Below, in pieces: positions 44,515 to 54,075 of a DNA stretch of 64,000 nt. The position numbers were made by a program, and so were the translations under genes. Each line of letters begins with the position of its first letter. The first letter of the stretch is position 1. The stretch spans positions 434,001 to 498,000 of the forward strand of contig NZ_CABPSF010000001.1 in NCBI RefSeq assembly GCF_902459685.1. Reading direction: 5' to 3'. The DNA is from Pandoraea iniqua. Lineage in GTDB: Bacteria; Pseudomonadota; Gammaproteobacteria; Burkholderiales; Burkholderiaceae. The notes beneath the pieces are model-generated. The model saw only the letters and a program-made list of their open reading frames with translations, searched no databases and was not told the DNA's origin.

Positions 44515-46169
44515 TTCACCGGCGTTGGCTCCTACGCGGCCTACTGCTGTCATGCTTGATCGCGAATGACGTTACGGGGGCGAGGTGCATGCCGATCGAT
44601 GCAGACGCATCGACATTGCCCGCGGCTTCCAATGATGTGGGCATGGTGTTGTCGTTGCATGACGCGATACGGCAGGCATTGGCATTCGATCCCAAAGTCC
44701 GGCAGACGTGGGCCGCTGTCGCGCGTCGATCGGCGGACATCGGTGTGGCGCGTGCGGCGTATTTTCCGTCGATTGATGTCAACGCTGCGGTGTCGCGCGT
44801 GAATCGGTATTCACGCTGGGGTGGTCAAGGGGAGGGCGCAGCGCACGGTGTTGGGAGTGAGGGCGATCAGGGAATCAACATGAGTTGGCTGCTGCTGGAT
44901 TTCGGCTCGCGCGAAGCCCGTCTGAACGAAGCGCGCAGCCGGCTTGCCGCCGCGTCGGCGACACAGGATGCCAGTCTTCAGCAGGCGGCGTTCGATGTGG
45001 CTCGCGCCTACTACGCGGCGTTCGAAGCGCAGTCGCTGCTGCGCGCCGCGCGCGTGGCGGAGCAACTCTCTCTCGACAGCGTCGCGGCGGCCTGTGCCCG
45101 GCACGAAGCCGGCGCGGGTACGCTCGCGGATGTACTGCAAGCAAGAACGGCCCACGCTCGCGCTGAGCTCACCCGTCTGGAAGCCTTGACGAGTGCGGTC
45201 TCGCGCATGGGGGCACTGGCAGCGATGATTGGCGCCGATATGAACACCGTGTTTCGACTCGATGACGTGGAAAGCGGCGGGACCGTCGACCCGCTTCCGC
45301 AACGGGATTCGGAGAATATGCTGGCAGCATCAGCATCAGCATCAGCATCAGCATCAGCATCAGCATCAGCATCAGCATCAGCATCATCGTTTTCGATGCA
45401 CTCGATAGATGAATTGCTGGCGCTTGCCCGGCATCACCATCCCGCGTTGCGCGCCGCGAGCGCCGAGGTCCATGCGGAGCAGGCAAGGCGCGACACCTTG
45501 CGCTATGCGTGGGCACCGAGCGTCACCCTAGTGGGTGGCATCAATCGTGAAACGCGTCATGGTGCGTTTGCCGTCGATGGCCCCGTGACGGCGGCCAGCA
45601 TCGGCATCCGGATCAGCATTCCCCTCTACGACGGCGGAGACCGGCGGTACCGCACGGCGGCGGCAAACGCGTTGGTCGACGTGGAACAGGCGAAGCTGGC
45701 AGAAGCCGAACGAGGTGTCGCGATGGCGGTCTGGCAGAACTATCAGGCACTGCGTGCGTTGTCGGCGCGCGGGGCCGTGGAACAGCGATTGCTCGCCGAC
45801 GCGAGGCAGTCATTCGAAATGGCACGTGGCCGGTATCGCGAAGGGGCCGGAACTATGGAGGCGCTGGTCACTGCGCAAACAGCGCTCGCCGATGCAAAGC
45901 ATGTCATCGTGGCCTCGCGCGCGCGGTGGCAGACGGTGCGTTTGCGGCTGGCGATCAGTATCGGACAACTCGATGTTCGTGTTCCCGGCAGGACGCTTGA
46001 CCCCGGAATCAGCGCTAACGTTAGCCCAAGCCATGGCCCCAGCGTGAATCCGAGCTCAAGCCCAAGCCCCGACGTTAACGCTGACTCCGGCTCTACGCCG
46101 CCTGCTTCCCGGCCGCCGCCCGATCGAGAAAGCGGAAAAGCCGGGCGTCATCCGAATACGCCACATTAA
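44511..46169 (+). CDS. TolC-like outer membrane efflux protein with Ala-Ser repeat
   Basis: 552-residue outer-membrane factor. GTG start in a 4-nt overlap with the ABC exporter, signal peptide RRWLLRGLLLSCLIANDVTGA. Two structural repeats of the OEP family: LSLHDAIRQALAFDPKVRQTWAAVARRSADIGVARAAYFPSIDVNA, and MHSIDELLALARHHHPALRAASAEVHAEQARRD with SIGIRISIPLYDGGDRRYRTAAA. Between them is a (Ala-Ser)x10 tract coded by ten GCATCA units. The C-terminal 50 residues are a Ser/Pro-rich tail, and the last 77 nt overlap the convergent MocR gene. It would complete the three-part exporter for the RiPP. Confidence 0.87.
   Translation: MIHRRWLLRGLLLSCLIANDVTGARCMPIDADASTLPAASNDVGMVLSLHDAIRQALAFDPKVRQTWAAVARRSADIGVARAAYFPSIDVNAAVSRVNRYSRWGGQGEGAAHGVGSEGDQGINMSWLLLDFGSREARLNEARSRLAAASATQDASLQQAAFDVARAYYAAFEAQSLLRAARVAEQLSLDSVAAACARHEAGAGTLADVLQARTAHARAELTRLEALTSAVSRMGALAAMIGADMNTVFRLDDVESGGTVDPLPQRDSENMLAASASASASASASASASASASSFSMHSIDELLALARHHHPALRAASAEVHAEQARRDTLRYAWAPSVTLVGGINRETRHGAFAVDGPVTAASIGIRISIPLYDGGDRRYRTAAANALVDVEQAKLAEAERGVAMAVWQNYQALRALSARGAVEQRLLADARQSFEMARGRYREGAGTMEALVTAQTALADAKHVIVASRARWQTVRLRLAISIGQLDVRVPGRTLDPGISANVSPSHGPSVNPSSSPSPDVNADSGSTPPASRPPPDRESGKAGRHPNTPH
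45327..45386 (+). repeat. Hexanucleotide tandem repeat (GCATCA)10 within the TolC-like gene
   Basis: Ten perfect head-to-tail copies of GCATCA encode alternating Ala-Ser at the junction of the two OEP repeats. As the unit is six bases, slippage changes the length by two residues per unit and never shifts frame. Confidence 0.97.
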
Positions 46170-47541
46170 AGCGGAACCACCGGCAGGGCTCGTTGTGCGC
46201 GAGGAAGAATTCGCCCGGCGCGAGCATGATGCTTTCCGACAGTGCCGCTTCTGCCAATTCACGCGCCGGCAGTGCGGTATCCGGCAAACTCCCACACACG
46301 AACATGCCGCCCTCGGGCTGCGCGAGCAACGTCACGCCGTGCGATTGCAACTGGGTGATGAGCCGGGCGCGCGAGCGAGTGAGCCGGTCAGTCAATCGTT
46401 CGATGTGTTTGCGATGGCGTCCCTCGGTGAGGATCGCGTGCACGATACGTTCGTTGATTTCCGACGACGTCAGCCCCGCAACCATCTTGCTACGCGCAAT
46501 CTCGTGCGCCAGTTCACGCGAACAGGCCAGATAACCCACGCGTACCGACGGCGAGATCGTCTTCGAGAAGCTCGATACGTAGATGACGCGCGACAGGCCG
46601 TCCATAGCCGCTAGCGACGGTGTCCCGGCAGGCGCCAACTCGCGATAGATGTCGTCCTCGACGATCCAGAAGCCGTGCTGCTCGGCGCATTGCAGGATGC
46701 GGTGCGCACAGGCGGGCGTCAGCGACGTACCCAACGGGTTCTGCAACGCCGGGTTCACGAACAGCGCCCGCGGACGGTGCGTTTGCGCCGCCTGCTCTAG
46801 TGCGGCCAGATCGAGACCAGCCTCCGTGCGCGGAATGCCGACGACGTTCACCCCCGCCAGTCGCAATACCGCCAGCAGATTGCAGTACGCCGGGGCTTCG
46901 ACCAGTACAGTGTCGCCCGGCTTGAGCAGCGTGCGCACCACGAGGTCCAGCGCCTGCGTTGCCCCTTGTGTGAGCACGATTTGCTCCGGTGGGGCGTCGA
47001 TGGACAACTCGCCCAGCCGCCGTGCGAGCCACTGCCGAAGCGGCCCGTAGCCGTGAGGATGGCCGTAATGGGCGAAGTGCGCGCCCGGGCCTTTCGAGAG
47101 CGTGCGCAACGCGCCGTGCAGACCGTCTTCGTCCAACCAACTGTCAGGCAGCCAGCCGCAGCCGCTTTTCACGGCGATGCTGTCGTCGGCGAAGATTTCC
47201 GAGAGCAGCCATGCGTTGGTGACTTCGCTTGCCGCGGCACTGGTCACGCGCGCCGCGCCCGGGCTGGCGGTGCCGGTGTCGCGCGCATCGGACGAACCGG
47301 CCACGAAGAACCCCGCCCCGCGTCGCGCCACCAGCGTGCCGTGCGCCACCAGCCGGTCATAAGCTTCCACCACGGTGAAGGTACTAATGCCGTGCGCCTT
47401 CGCCAGCGCGCGGATCGACGGCATGCGCATGCCGGCGTGCAGGGTCTGGCGTTGCAGGGCGCGCTCGACCTCGCGCACGAGCTGATCGACCAGCGCTTCA
47501 GGCTGGGCGCGGTTCAGGGAGAAAGCGAGCGGCTGGACCAT
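46093..47541 (-). CDS. MocR-family regulator (GntR HTH + aminotransferase domain)
   Basis: 482-residue transcription factor. The N-terminal GntR winged helix is LVDQLVREVERALQRQTLHAGMRMPSIRALAKAHGISTFTVVEAYDRLVAHGTLVARRG (residues 12-70). The C-terminal class I aminotransferase-like domain has LTQGATQALDLVVRTLLKPGDTVLVEAPAY, VNPALQNPLGTSL, IVEDDIYRELAPAG and SSFSKTISPSVRVGYLA, the last holding the PLP lysine. Divergent to the omega-amino-acid transaminase gene across a 328-bp spacer, which it probably regulates. Start at 47541 (MVQPLAFSLNRA). The 3' end overlaps the TolC-like gene by 77 nt. Confidence 0.92.
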   Translation of the reverse strand: MVQPLAFSLNRAQPEALVDQLVREVERALQRQTLHAGMRMPSIRALAKAHGISTFTVVEAYDRLVAHGTLVARRGAGFFVAGSSDARDTGTASPGAARVTSAAASEVTNAWLLSEIFADDSIAVKSGCGWLPDSWLDEDGLHGALRTLSKGPGAHFAHYGHPHGYGPLRQWLARRLGELSIDAPPEQIVLTQGATQALDLVVRTLLKPGDTVLVEAPAYCNLLAVLRLAGVNVVGIPRTEAGLDLAALEQAAQTHRPRALFVNPALQNPLGTSLTPACAHRILQCAEQHGFWIVEDDIYRELAPAGTPSLAAMDGLSRVIYVSSFSKTISPSVRVGYLACSRELAHEIARSKMVAGLTSSEINERIVHAILTEGRHRKHIERLTDRLTRSRARLITQLQSHGVTLLAQPEGGMFVCGSLPDTALPARELAEAALSESIMLAPGEFFLAHNEPCRWFRFNVAYSDDARLFRFLDRAAAGKQAA

Positions 47542-47869
47542 GGCTACGGGGGGACGACAGAAAACATAGGGCGCTGGGCTAAAAAGGCCCGCACCGGGCC
47601 GCCACGGCCTGTACAGGTGGCCAAAGCAGCGGGAATGCACGAAATAAGCCCGCCTTCCCGTGTGACGGCGGTTTGCCGCGCGCACGCACTATTGGCTGTT
47701 GCCAATACAGTTGAGGCGATTGACCGATACAGAATATACATTTTCCGCGTCACTGTACATGTCTGTACCGGTCCGGCTCTCGTAGGATCGATCCATCTAC
47801 CCGGAGCGGTGCGCATTCTGCGTGCGGGCGACGGGATTCCTGATCGAGAGAGACTGGGGGAGACCCGCG
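47542..47869. promoter_or_regulatory. Divergent control region mocR / omega-transaminase
   Basis: 328 nt without a gene. CTGTAC occurs at 47609-47614 (inside the palindrome CCTGTACAGG, 47608-47617), 47753-47758 and 47763-47768; the last two are direct repeats 10 nt apart. Two ATACAG hexamers (47705-47710, 47727-47732) are near. MocR regulators typically bind direct repeats one helical turn apart, so these are candidate operators. Confidence 0.5.
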
Positions 47870-49198
47870 ATGAACATGAATGAACTGAACCTCGACATGA
47901 CGGCGTTCTGGATGCCGTTCACCAATAACCGCCAGTTCAAGAGCGGCCCGCGCCTGCTCGTCGGCGCAGAGGGCATGTATTACACGTCGTCGGACCAGCG
48001 CAAGATTCTCGATGGCACTGCCGGCTTGTGGTGCGTGAACGCCGGCCATTGCCGCACGGAGATCGTCGAGGCGATTCGCAAGCAGGCCGGCGAGATGGAC
48101 TTCGCACCGACCTTCCAGATGGGTCACCCGAAGGCCTTCGAAGCCGCGAGCAAGATCGCCGAGATCACGCCGCAAGGCCTCGATCGCGTGTTCTTCACGA
48201 ACTCGGGCTCGGAAGCCGTCGACACCGCGCTGAAAATTGCCCTCGCTTACCACCGTGCCCGTGGCGAAGGCCAGCGCACGCGTCTCATCGGCCGCGAGCG
48301 CGGTTATCACGGCGTGGGCTTCGGCGGCATCTCGGTCGGCGGCATCTCGCCGAACCGCAAGGCGTATTCGGGCCAACTGCTGCCGGCCGTCGACCATCTG
48401 CCGCACACGCTGAACATCAAGGAAGCCGCGTTCACGAAGGGCCAGCCGTCGTGGGGCGCGCATCTGGCCGATGAACTCGAGCGCATTGTGACGCTGCACG
48501 ACGCCTCGACCATCGCTGCGGTGATCGTCGAACCGCTGGCCGGCTCGACCGGTGTGCTGGTGCCGCCGCAGGGATACCTGCAAAAGCTGCGCGAGATCTG
48601 CGACAAGCACGGCATTCTGCTGATCTTCGACGAAGTGATTACCGGCCTTGGCCGTCTGGGCAAACCGTTCGCTGCGCAGTATTTCGGCGTGACGCCGGAC
48701 ATCATCACGATGGCCAAGGGCGTGAACAATGCCGCCGTGCCGATGGGTGCGGTCGCCGTGAAGACCGGCGTGCACGACACCATCGTCAATGCCGGCAATG
48801 CGGGCGCTATCGAGTTCTTCCACGGTTACACGTACTCGGGCCACCCGTTGGCTGCGGCTGCCGCCTGCGCCGCACTCGATCTGTACAAGAGCGAAGGCTT
48901 GTTCGAGCGTGCCGCGAAACTGGCGCCGCACTTTGAGAAGGCGATCCACGGTCTGCGCGACCTGCCGAACGTTGTCGACATTCGTAATCTCGGCATGGTC
49001 GGCGGTATCGAGCTGTCGACGCGCGACGGTAAGCCCGGTGCCCGCGCTCACGAGATCTTCGTCAAATGCTTCGAAAAGGGCGCGATGGTGCGCTACACCG
49101 GCGACATTCTGGCCTTCTCGCCGCCGCTCATCATCAATGAAACCCAGATCGACGAACTGTTCGGCATCGTTGCCGAAGCGATTCGCGAAACGGCATAA
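47870..49198 (+). CDS. Omega-amino acid:pyruvate aminotransferase
   Basis: Class III PLP aminotransferase (442 aa). Seen: [90 protein letters not shown], and [16 protein letters not shown] with the PLP lysine. These match the omega-amino-acid/beta-alanine:pyruvate aminotransferases. It converts beta-alanine (or a related omega-amino acid) to malonate semialdehyde with alanine formation; the downstream dehydrogenase would oxidise that product. ATG 47870 after GGGGGAGA gives the expected N-terminus. Confidence 0.92.
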   Translation: MNMNELNLDMTAFWMPFTNNRQFKSGPRLLVGAEGMYYTSSDQRKILDGTAGLWCVNAGHCRTEIVEAIRKQAGEMDFAPTFQMGHPKAFEAASKIAEITPQGLDRVFFTNSGSEAVDTALKIALAYHRARGEGQRTRLIGRERGYHGVGFGGISVGGISPNRKAYSGQLLPAVDHLPHTLNIKEAAFTKGQPSWGAHLADELERIVTLHDASTIAAVIVEPLAGSTGVLVPPQGYLQKLREICDKHGILLIFDEVITGLGRLGKPFAAQYFGVTPDIITMAKGVNNAAVPMGAVAVKTGVHDTIVNAGNAGAIEFFHGYTYSGHPLAAAAACAALDLYKSEGLFERAAKLAPHFEKAIHGLRDLPNVVDIRNLGMVGGIELSTRDGKPGARAHEIFVKCFEKGAMVRYTGDILAFSPPLIINETQIDELFGIVAEAIRETA

Positions 49199-49235
49199 AT
49201 CGCCTCCCGGCTACATGAATTTCACGGAAATCGAC

Positions 49236-50762
49236 ATGAATCAACGAGTCAGCACGGAACGTATCGAGCATTGGATTGGCGGCGCGAATGTGGCGTCGGA
49301 CGAAGCAGAGCAACGCTTCGGCGAAGTGACGAATCCGGCCACCGGTGAAGTGATCCGGCAGGTCGCACTGGGCGGCGCGACCGACGTGGCGCGTGCCGTG
49401 GCCGCTGCGCGTGCGGCACTGCCCGGCTGGCGCGCGACGCCGCCGATGAAGCGTGCCCGCGTGATGATGAAGTACCGCGAGCTGCTCGACGTCAATCGCG
49501 AAGCCATCGTGCAACTGATTACGCAAGAGCACGGCAAGACACTCGACGACGCCCGTGGCGAAGTGACCCGTGGCGTGGAGGTAGTGGAGTTCGCGATCGG
49601 CATTCCGCATCTGCTCAAGGGCGAGATCGCGCCGCAGGTGGGCACGGGTGTCGATACGTATTCGATCCATCAGCCCGTGGGCGTCTGCGCGGGTATCACG
49701 CCGTTCAACTTCCCCGCGATGGTGCCGTTGTGGATGTTCCCGATGGCGATTGCGTGCGGTAACACGTTCGTGCTGAAGCCGTCCGAGAAGGTGCCGTCGG
49801 CGGCGTTGCTGCTCGCGCGTTTGGCGAAAGAAGCCGGGCTGCCGGACGGCGTGCTCAACGTGGTGAACGGCGACAAGGCTGCGGTGGACGCGCTGCTCAC
49901 GCATCCGGACGTGAACGCGGTGTCGTTCGTCGGCTCGACGCCGATTGCGCAGTACATCTACAGCACGGCATCGGCACACGGCAAGCGCGTGCAGGCATTG
50001 GGCGGTGCGAAGAATCACGGCGTGGTGATGCCCGACGCCGATCTCGATTTCACCGTCGACGCGCTGATCGGTGCGGCCTACGGCTCGGCGGGCGAGCGCT
50101 GCATGGCGATTTCCGTCGCAGTTGCGGTGGGCGACGTGGCGGACAAGCTGGTCGCGCGGCTGGCCAACGTGGCGAGCACGTTGCCCGTTGGCGACGGTAC
50201 CGACCCCATCGCGCAGATGGGGCCGCTGATCACGCGTGCGCATTGCGACAAGGTGCGCGGCTTTGTCGATGCGGGTGTCGATGAAGGGGCAAAACTTGTG
50301 GTCGACGGCCGTGGGCTCAAGGTCGCACAGCGCGACGATGGTTTCTTCATCGGGCCGTGCCTGTTCGACCATGTGACGCCGGAGATGTCGATCTACCGCA
50401 ACGAGATTTTCGGGCCGGTGCTTTCGGTGGTCCGTGTCGAGACGCTGGAAGAGGCGATTGCGTTGATCAACCGCAACCCGTATGCGAACGGCACGGCAGT
50501 CTTCACGACCTCGGGCGGCGCCGCGCGGCGCTTTGAAGACGAGATCGAAGTCGGCATGGTCGGCGTGAACGTGCCGATTCCGGTGCCGGTGTCGTACTTC
50601 TCGTTCGGCGGCTGGCGTAATTCGCTGTTCGGCGACCAGCATATCTACGGGCCGGAGTCGGTGCGCTTTTACACGCGCTCGAAGGTGGTGACGCGTCGCT
50701 GGTCGGAAGGACGTCCCGCCAACGCCACGTCGTCGCTGGTCATGCCGACGCTGGGGCAATAG
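49236..50762 (+). CDS. mmsA: CoA-acylating (methyl)malonate-semialdehyde dehydrogenase
   Basis: Aldehyde dehydrogenase family enzyme (508 aa). Seen: [108 protein letters not shown] and the catalytic [16 protein letters not shown]. It oxidises malonate or methylmalonate semialdehyde to acetyl- or propionyl-CoA. It follows the omega-transaminase by 37 nt in one operon. ATG 49236 fits the family; ATG 49215 in the same frame adds seven residues. A good terminator follows. Confidence 0.92.
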   Translation: MNQRVSTERIEHWIGGANVASDEAEQRFGEVTNPATGEVIRQVALGGATDVARAVAAARAALPGWRATPPMKRARVMMKYRELLDVNREAIVQLITQEHGKTLDDARGEVTRGVEVVEFAIGIPHLLKGEIAPQVGTGVDTYSIHQPVGVCAGITPFNFPAMVPLWMFPMAIACGNTFVLKPSEKVPSAALLLARLAKEAGLPDGVLNVVNGDKAAVDALLTHPDVNAVSFVGSTPIAQYIYSTASAHGKRVQALGGAKNHGVVMPDADLDFTVDALIGAAYGSAGERCMAISVAVAVGDVADKLVARLANVASTLPVGDGTDPIAQMGPLITRAHCDKVRGFVDAGVDEGAKLVVDGRGLKVAQRDDGFFIGPCLFDHVTPEMSIYRNEIFGPVLSVVRVETLEEAIALINRNPYANGTAVFTTSGGAARRFEDEIEVGMVGVNVPIPVPVSYFSFGGWRNSLFGDQHIYGPESVRFYTRSKVVTRRWSEGRPANATSSLVMPTLGQ

Positions 50763-50791
50763 CGGAAGCAGGCTACCCGTCGTCTGCAAAG

Positions 50792-50830
50792 AAAAGCCGA
50801 GTGCGAACACTGTTTCGCACGCGGCTTTTT
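50792..50830 (+). terminator. Rho-independent terminator after mmsA
   Basis: AAAAGCCG pairs with CGGCTTTT, extended by GTGCGAA/TTCGCAC, 15 bp in all with one mismatch (A/G), loop CACTGT and a T5 run. It lies between two convergent genes and may serve both. Confidence 0.85.
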
Positions 50831-50889
50831 CGTCGAGAGACATTGCGTGGCTAGCCGATCGTTAAGCGGTCCACACGAACGTCTGCGGA

Positions 50890-51705
50890 TCAATCGAACA
50901 GCGCCAGCGCACGGAACTCGATACTCGCGCGTGGTGGCACCGGGGCCCGCGCGTGCAGATCGTCAAACGCTCCGTGAGGCACGAACCGCGTCGGTTCGCT
51001 CGAATCGTAGCCGACGAACAGCAGCATTTCTTCCGGCTGCATGTCGCTCACGTAGTGCCATCGTTGGGTGTCTCGATGCTGCACCTCGTAGACCTGCCCT
51101 TTGCGTCCTCCCGCCTGCTGGATGTCGACCGGGTGAAGATCCTCCGGGGTGATGGAGCGTGTGTCGCACAGCGCGAGCGGATTGTCGCGTAGCGGGCCAA
51201 TCAACGGATGCCATGCGTTGTAGATCGCAAAGTGCGTAGGCAACGATATGTCTGGTGCGAAATCTGCGAGCACCTCCGCCGCCCGGCGCGGGCCCGATAC
51301 GGCGGTGTAATCACAGTGTGCGCGGTGGTCAGCCTTGCGCTTGACGACTTCGCCGCTTTCATCGCGCTCGAGCGGCATGCCGGTCTCTCCTTCTCCCGCA
51401 CCGCGTACCGTGAAGTCGAAAACAATGACGCGCTTGGCGCCAGTGGCCGCGCTAATGGTCTTGGCGACACCGTTGAGTGCGCTGACGTCAATGTCGTTGG
51501 GCATCATGCAAGCGGTGACCGTGGGGGTGTGGAGAAATACGGCGAAGCCTTCGCGGTCGAGCGATGGGGGCAGCGGCAGCGACCGCACATCGTGTACGCG
51601 GACCGTGCGCGGCACTGTCGCCGTCGCGTTTTCGTCTTGCGCGGGAACGAACAGCAATGTGCCGGACGTACCGCCTGCGGTCTCACTCATCGGCGCCGCG
51701 CTCAT
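50890..51705 (-). CDS. CmcJ/NvfI-like (GA4 desaturase family) oxidoreductase
   Basis: 271-residue soluble protein. AHCDYTAVSGPRRAAEVLAD, then FAIYNAWHPLIGPLRDNPLALCDTRSI, and GQVYEVQHRDTQRWHYVSDMQPEEMLLFVGYDS are the conserved blocks of the CmcJ/NvfI group. HCD and the later H...R resemble 2-oxoglutarate oxygenase metal and co-substrate ligands. Members act in cephamycin and fungal secondary metabolism. The bacterial substrate is unknown. It overlaps the VOC gene by 4 nt, so the two form an operon. Confidence 0.78.
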   Translation of the reverse strand: MSAAPMSETAGGTSGTLLFVPAQDENATATVPRTVRVHDVRSLPLPPSLDREGFAVFLHTPTVTACMMPNDIDVSALNGVAKTISAATGAKRVIVFDFTVRGAGEGETGMPLERDESGEVVKRKADHRAHCDYTAVSGPRRAAEVLADFAPDISLPTHFAIYNAWHPLIGPLRDNPLALCDTRSITPEDLHPVDIQQAGGRKGQVYEVQHRDTQRWHYVSDMQPEEMLLFVGYDSSEPTRFVPHGAFDDLHARAPVPPRASIEFRALALFD

Positions 51706-52094
51706 GCCGGCCCCGGGCCGAAGTAGAGTGCGCCGAGCTTGTTGCCGTCGGGGTCGCGGAAGTAGGCGGCATAGAGACCGGGAACGCAGTCGCGCTCACC
51801 CGGTTCGCCCTCGCATGTCGCGAGTTCGGTCGCCATTGCGGCGTCGTAGATATCGTCCACCTGATCGGGGCTGTCGGCGGCCAGCGCCACCATCACGCCG
51901 TTGCCGTGTGAGGCGGGTGCCCCGTTGTGCGGCTTCATCAACATGAGTCCGGCGCTCGGGCCAGCGCCGGCACGATAGCCGAGAGCATGGTCATCGTCGT
52001 GCACGATGGTCGCGCCTAAGGGCGTGAGGATGGCGTCGTAGAACGTTTTCGAACGGGCCAGATCGCTTGAGCCGAGCGTCGTGTAGAGAATCAT
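51702..52094 (-). CDS. VOC (glyoxalase/dioxygenase fold) protein
   Basis: 130-residue vicinal-oxygen-chelate protein. MILYTTLGSSDLARSKTFYDAILTPLG is the first beta-alpha unit; AYFRDPDGNKLGALYFGPG is the C-terminal metal-binding-type unit. Its substrate is unknown. ATG 52094 after AAAGGAC is chosen; the frame upstream is unrelated. It is translationally coupled (4-nt overlap) to the CmcJ-like oxidoreductase. Confidence 0.82.
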   Translation of the reverse strand: MILYTTLGSSDLARSKTFYDAILTPLGATIVHDDDHALGYRAGAGPSAGLMLMKPHNGAPASHGNGVMVALAADSPDQVDDIYDAAMATELATCEGEPGERDCVPGLYAAYFRDPDGNKLGALYFGPGPA

Positions 52095-52256
52095 CGTTGT
52101 GTCCTTTGATCGCCTGAGAAGGAGTGTCCCCGCCCGCATCGGAAGTGCGGGGCAGAGGAAATTCAGTCTACTGAGCGGACACAACGCTGTGCGGCAGGGA
52201 ATTCCTAAAGACCTATAGGAAATACGCTTGGTTTACCTGCTTTTCGTCGGCGGCGA

Positions 52257-52997
52257 TTAACGTACCGGCGCGATCTCGATGCCTTCGTCGGTCAGGAAGC
52301 TGCGAATCCGTTGGGCGAATTCGAGCGCGTGATCGCCGTCACCGTGCAGGCAGACCGTTTGCGCATTGATCGGCACCAGCGTGCCGTCGATGGCGCGCAC
52401 GCGTTGATCGCGCACCATCATCAGCGTTTGCGCCAGCGCATCGTCTTCACGTTCGATCAACGCCCCGGGCGTGCCGCGTTTGACGAGCGAGCCGTCGGCG
52501 TTATAGCCTCGGTCGGCGAAGACTTCTTCCACGGCATGCATACCGGCGGCGCTGGCGGCTTTCACCAGTTGGCCCCCCGCCAGCCCGAACACCGCGAGAT
52601 CGGTGTCGAACGCGCGGATCGCCTCGACGATCGTCTCGGCGAGCGCCGGATCGCGCGCGGCTTGGTTATACAGCGCGCCGTGCGGCTTCACGTGCGAGAG
52701 CCAGCCACCTTGCGCGCGCACCATCGCTGCGAGGGCGCCGATCTGATACAGCATGCCGGCGCGAATCTCATCGAGAGGCAGTTGCATTTCGGTGCGGCCG
52801 AAGTTCTCGCGATCGGGAAAGCTCGGGTGCGCACCGATGGCGACACCATTGGCGAGCGCCCAGCGCACCACCTGTTGCATGGTGCCGGCGTCGCCCGCGT
52901 GCCAGCCGCAGGCAACGTTGGCCGAACTGACCAGGGCGAGCAACGGCTCGTCGTAATCGCAACCTTCGCCAAGGTCGACGTTGAGGTCGATTTTCAT
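52257..52997 (-). CDS. pxpA: 5-oxoprolinase subunit PxpA (LamB/YcsF family)
   Basis: 246-residue subunit of the prokaryotic ATP-dependent 5-oxoprolinase PxpABC, which opens 5-oxoproline to glutamate. Seen: [32 protein letters not shown] with the conserved ACGx[33 protein letters not shown] and [23 protein letters not shown]. It is downstream of pxpC and pxpB in the same direction, 43 nt from pxpC. Confidence 0.94.
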   Translation of the reverse strand: MKIDLNVDLGEGCDYDEPLLALVSSANVACGWHAGDAGTMQQVVRWALANGVAIGAHPSFPDRENFGRTEMQLPLDEIRAGMLYQIGALAAMVRAQGGWLSHVKPHGALYNQAARDPALAETIVEAIRAFDTDLAVFGLAGGQLVKAASAAGMHAVEEVFADRGYNADGSLVKRGTPGALIEREDDALAQTLMMVRDQRVRAIDGTLVPINAQTVCLHGDGDHALEFAQRIRSFLTDEGIEIAPVR

Positions 52998-53040
52998 TGT
53001 GGGGTTCTCCTGCGGGGATGCGCAAATGCGGGGGTGGGCG

Positions 53041-54075
53041 TCAGCGCTTGCGGGTGATGGCCGGGCGGCGTGGCGTGTCCAAAATGCCGCGATCATGCCA
53101 CGCAAGGGCGCGCTCGATTTGCGCAAGGTAACGCAATTGTTCGCGCCACGCTTCACGTGCCTCGGCTTGCGTGCACTCCGAGAAATACAGGGTGCTGCCC
53201 AGCCGGGCTTGCCCCAGACGCCAAAGGTCGGCGCTGATGACCGTGCCGATTTTGGGATATCCCCCGGTGGTCTGCGCGTCGGCCAGCAGAATGATCGGCT
53301 GCCCCGACGGTGGCACCTGAATCACGCCGGGCAACACCCCGTGCGAGGGCAGGTCATTCGCACGGTTCTTCTTACGCGAAAGCGCCTCCGGTCCGGCCAG
53401 CCGATAGCCCATGCGATTGCTGTTGGGCGTGACTTGCCAAGGGTTCTCCCAGAACGTCTTGTGCGTGGCTGCGGTGAAGTCGTCGTACTCGGGGCCCGGC
53501 AACACGCGCACGCGATGTGCGAGCGGGTCGGACAGCCACAGCGGTGGACGTACCCCCAACGGCGCGACGTTGCGTGTGTCGGCGCTTGCGTGGCCCTTGC
53601 CGCCCTCGCCGCCTTTGCCGATACCCAGCCGATCGCCGTCACGCAACGCGCGGCCTTCATGGCCGCCGAAACCGGCGGCCAGATCCGTGCTGCATGAGCC
53701 CAGCGCCACCGGCACGTCGATGCCACCAGCCACTGCGAGGTAAGTCCGCATGCCGAAACGCGAGGGGCGCAATGTGAGCGTTTGTCCGCGCGCGACGGGA
53801 AAACGCCACCATGACCAGACGGGCACGCCATCGAGATCGGCATGGCAGTCGGCACCGGTGAGGGCGACGACGGTGGCCGACGAGAAGCGCAGCGCACAGG
53901 TTCCCATCGTGATTTCGAGGGTGGCGGCGTTCAGCTCGTTGCCGGTGAGGCGGTTGGCGACGATGCAGGCCAACGGGTCGATGGCGCCGCCGCTGGCGAC
54001 GCCGAATTCACGCTGTCCGGTACGGCCCAGATCCTGAACCGTGGTGAGCAGGCCGGCACGTAGGATGTCGATCAC
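53041..54075 (-). CDS. pxpC: 5-oxoprolinase subunit PxpC (KipA-like)
   Basis: 344-residue subunit, labelled biotin-dependent carboxyltransferase-like by fold. Seen: [67 protein letters not shown], and the C-terminal PSSGQP-type block [26 protein letters not shown]. Overlaps pxpB by 4 nt. Confidence 0.93.
   Translation of the reverse strand: MIDILRAGLLTTVQDLGRTGQREFGVASGGAIDPLACIVANRLTGNELNAATLEITMGTCALRFSSATVVALTGADCHADLDGVPVWSWWRFPVARGQTLTLRPSRFGMRTYLAVAGGIDVPVALGSCSTDLAAGFGGHEGRALRDGDRLGIGKGGEGGKGHASADTRNVAPLGVRPPLWLSDPLAHRVRVLPGPEYDDFTAATHKTFWENPWQVTPNSNRMGYRLAGPEALSRKKNRANDLPSHGVLPGVIQVPPSGQPIILLADAQTTGGYPKIGTVISADLWRLGQARLGSTLYFSECTQAEAREAWREQLRYLAQIERALAWHDRGILDTPRRPAITRKR

Noticed and set aside
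45327-45386. CRISPR-like array
   Set aside because: Repeats are 6 nt and directly abutting with no spacers; it is a coding microsatellite.
45169-45516. A minus-strand frame with a (Leu-Met) repeat resembling a membrane peptide
   Set aside because: It is only the complement of the (GCATCA)10 repeat inside the TolC-like gene.
46011-46083. Inverted repeat around the AGCGCTAACGTT / AACGTTAACGCT words near the end of the TolC-like gene
   Set aside because: Arms are short with a mismatch and lie in low-complexity coding sequence; not convincing as a terminator.
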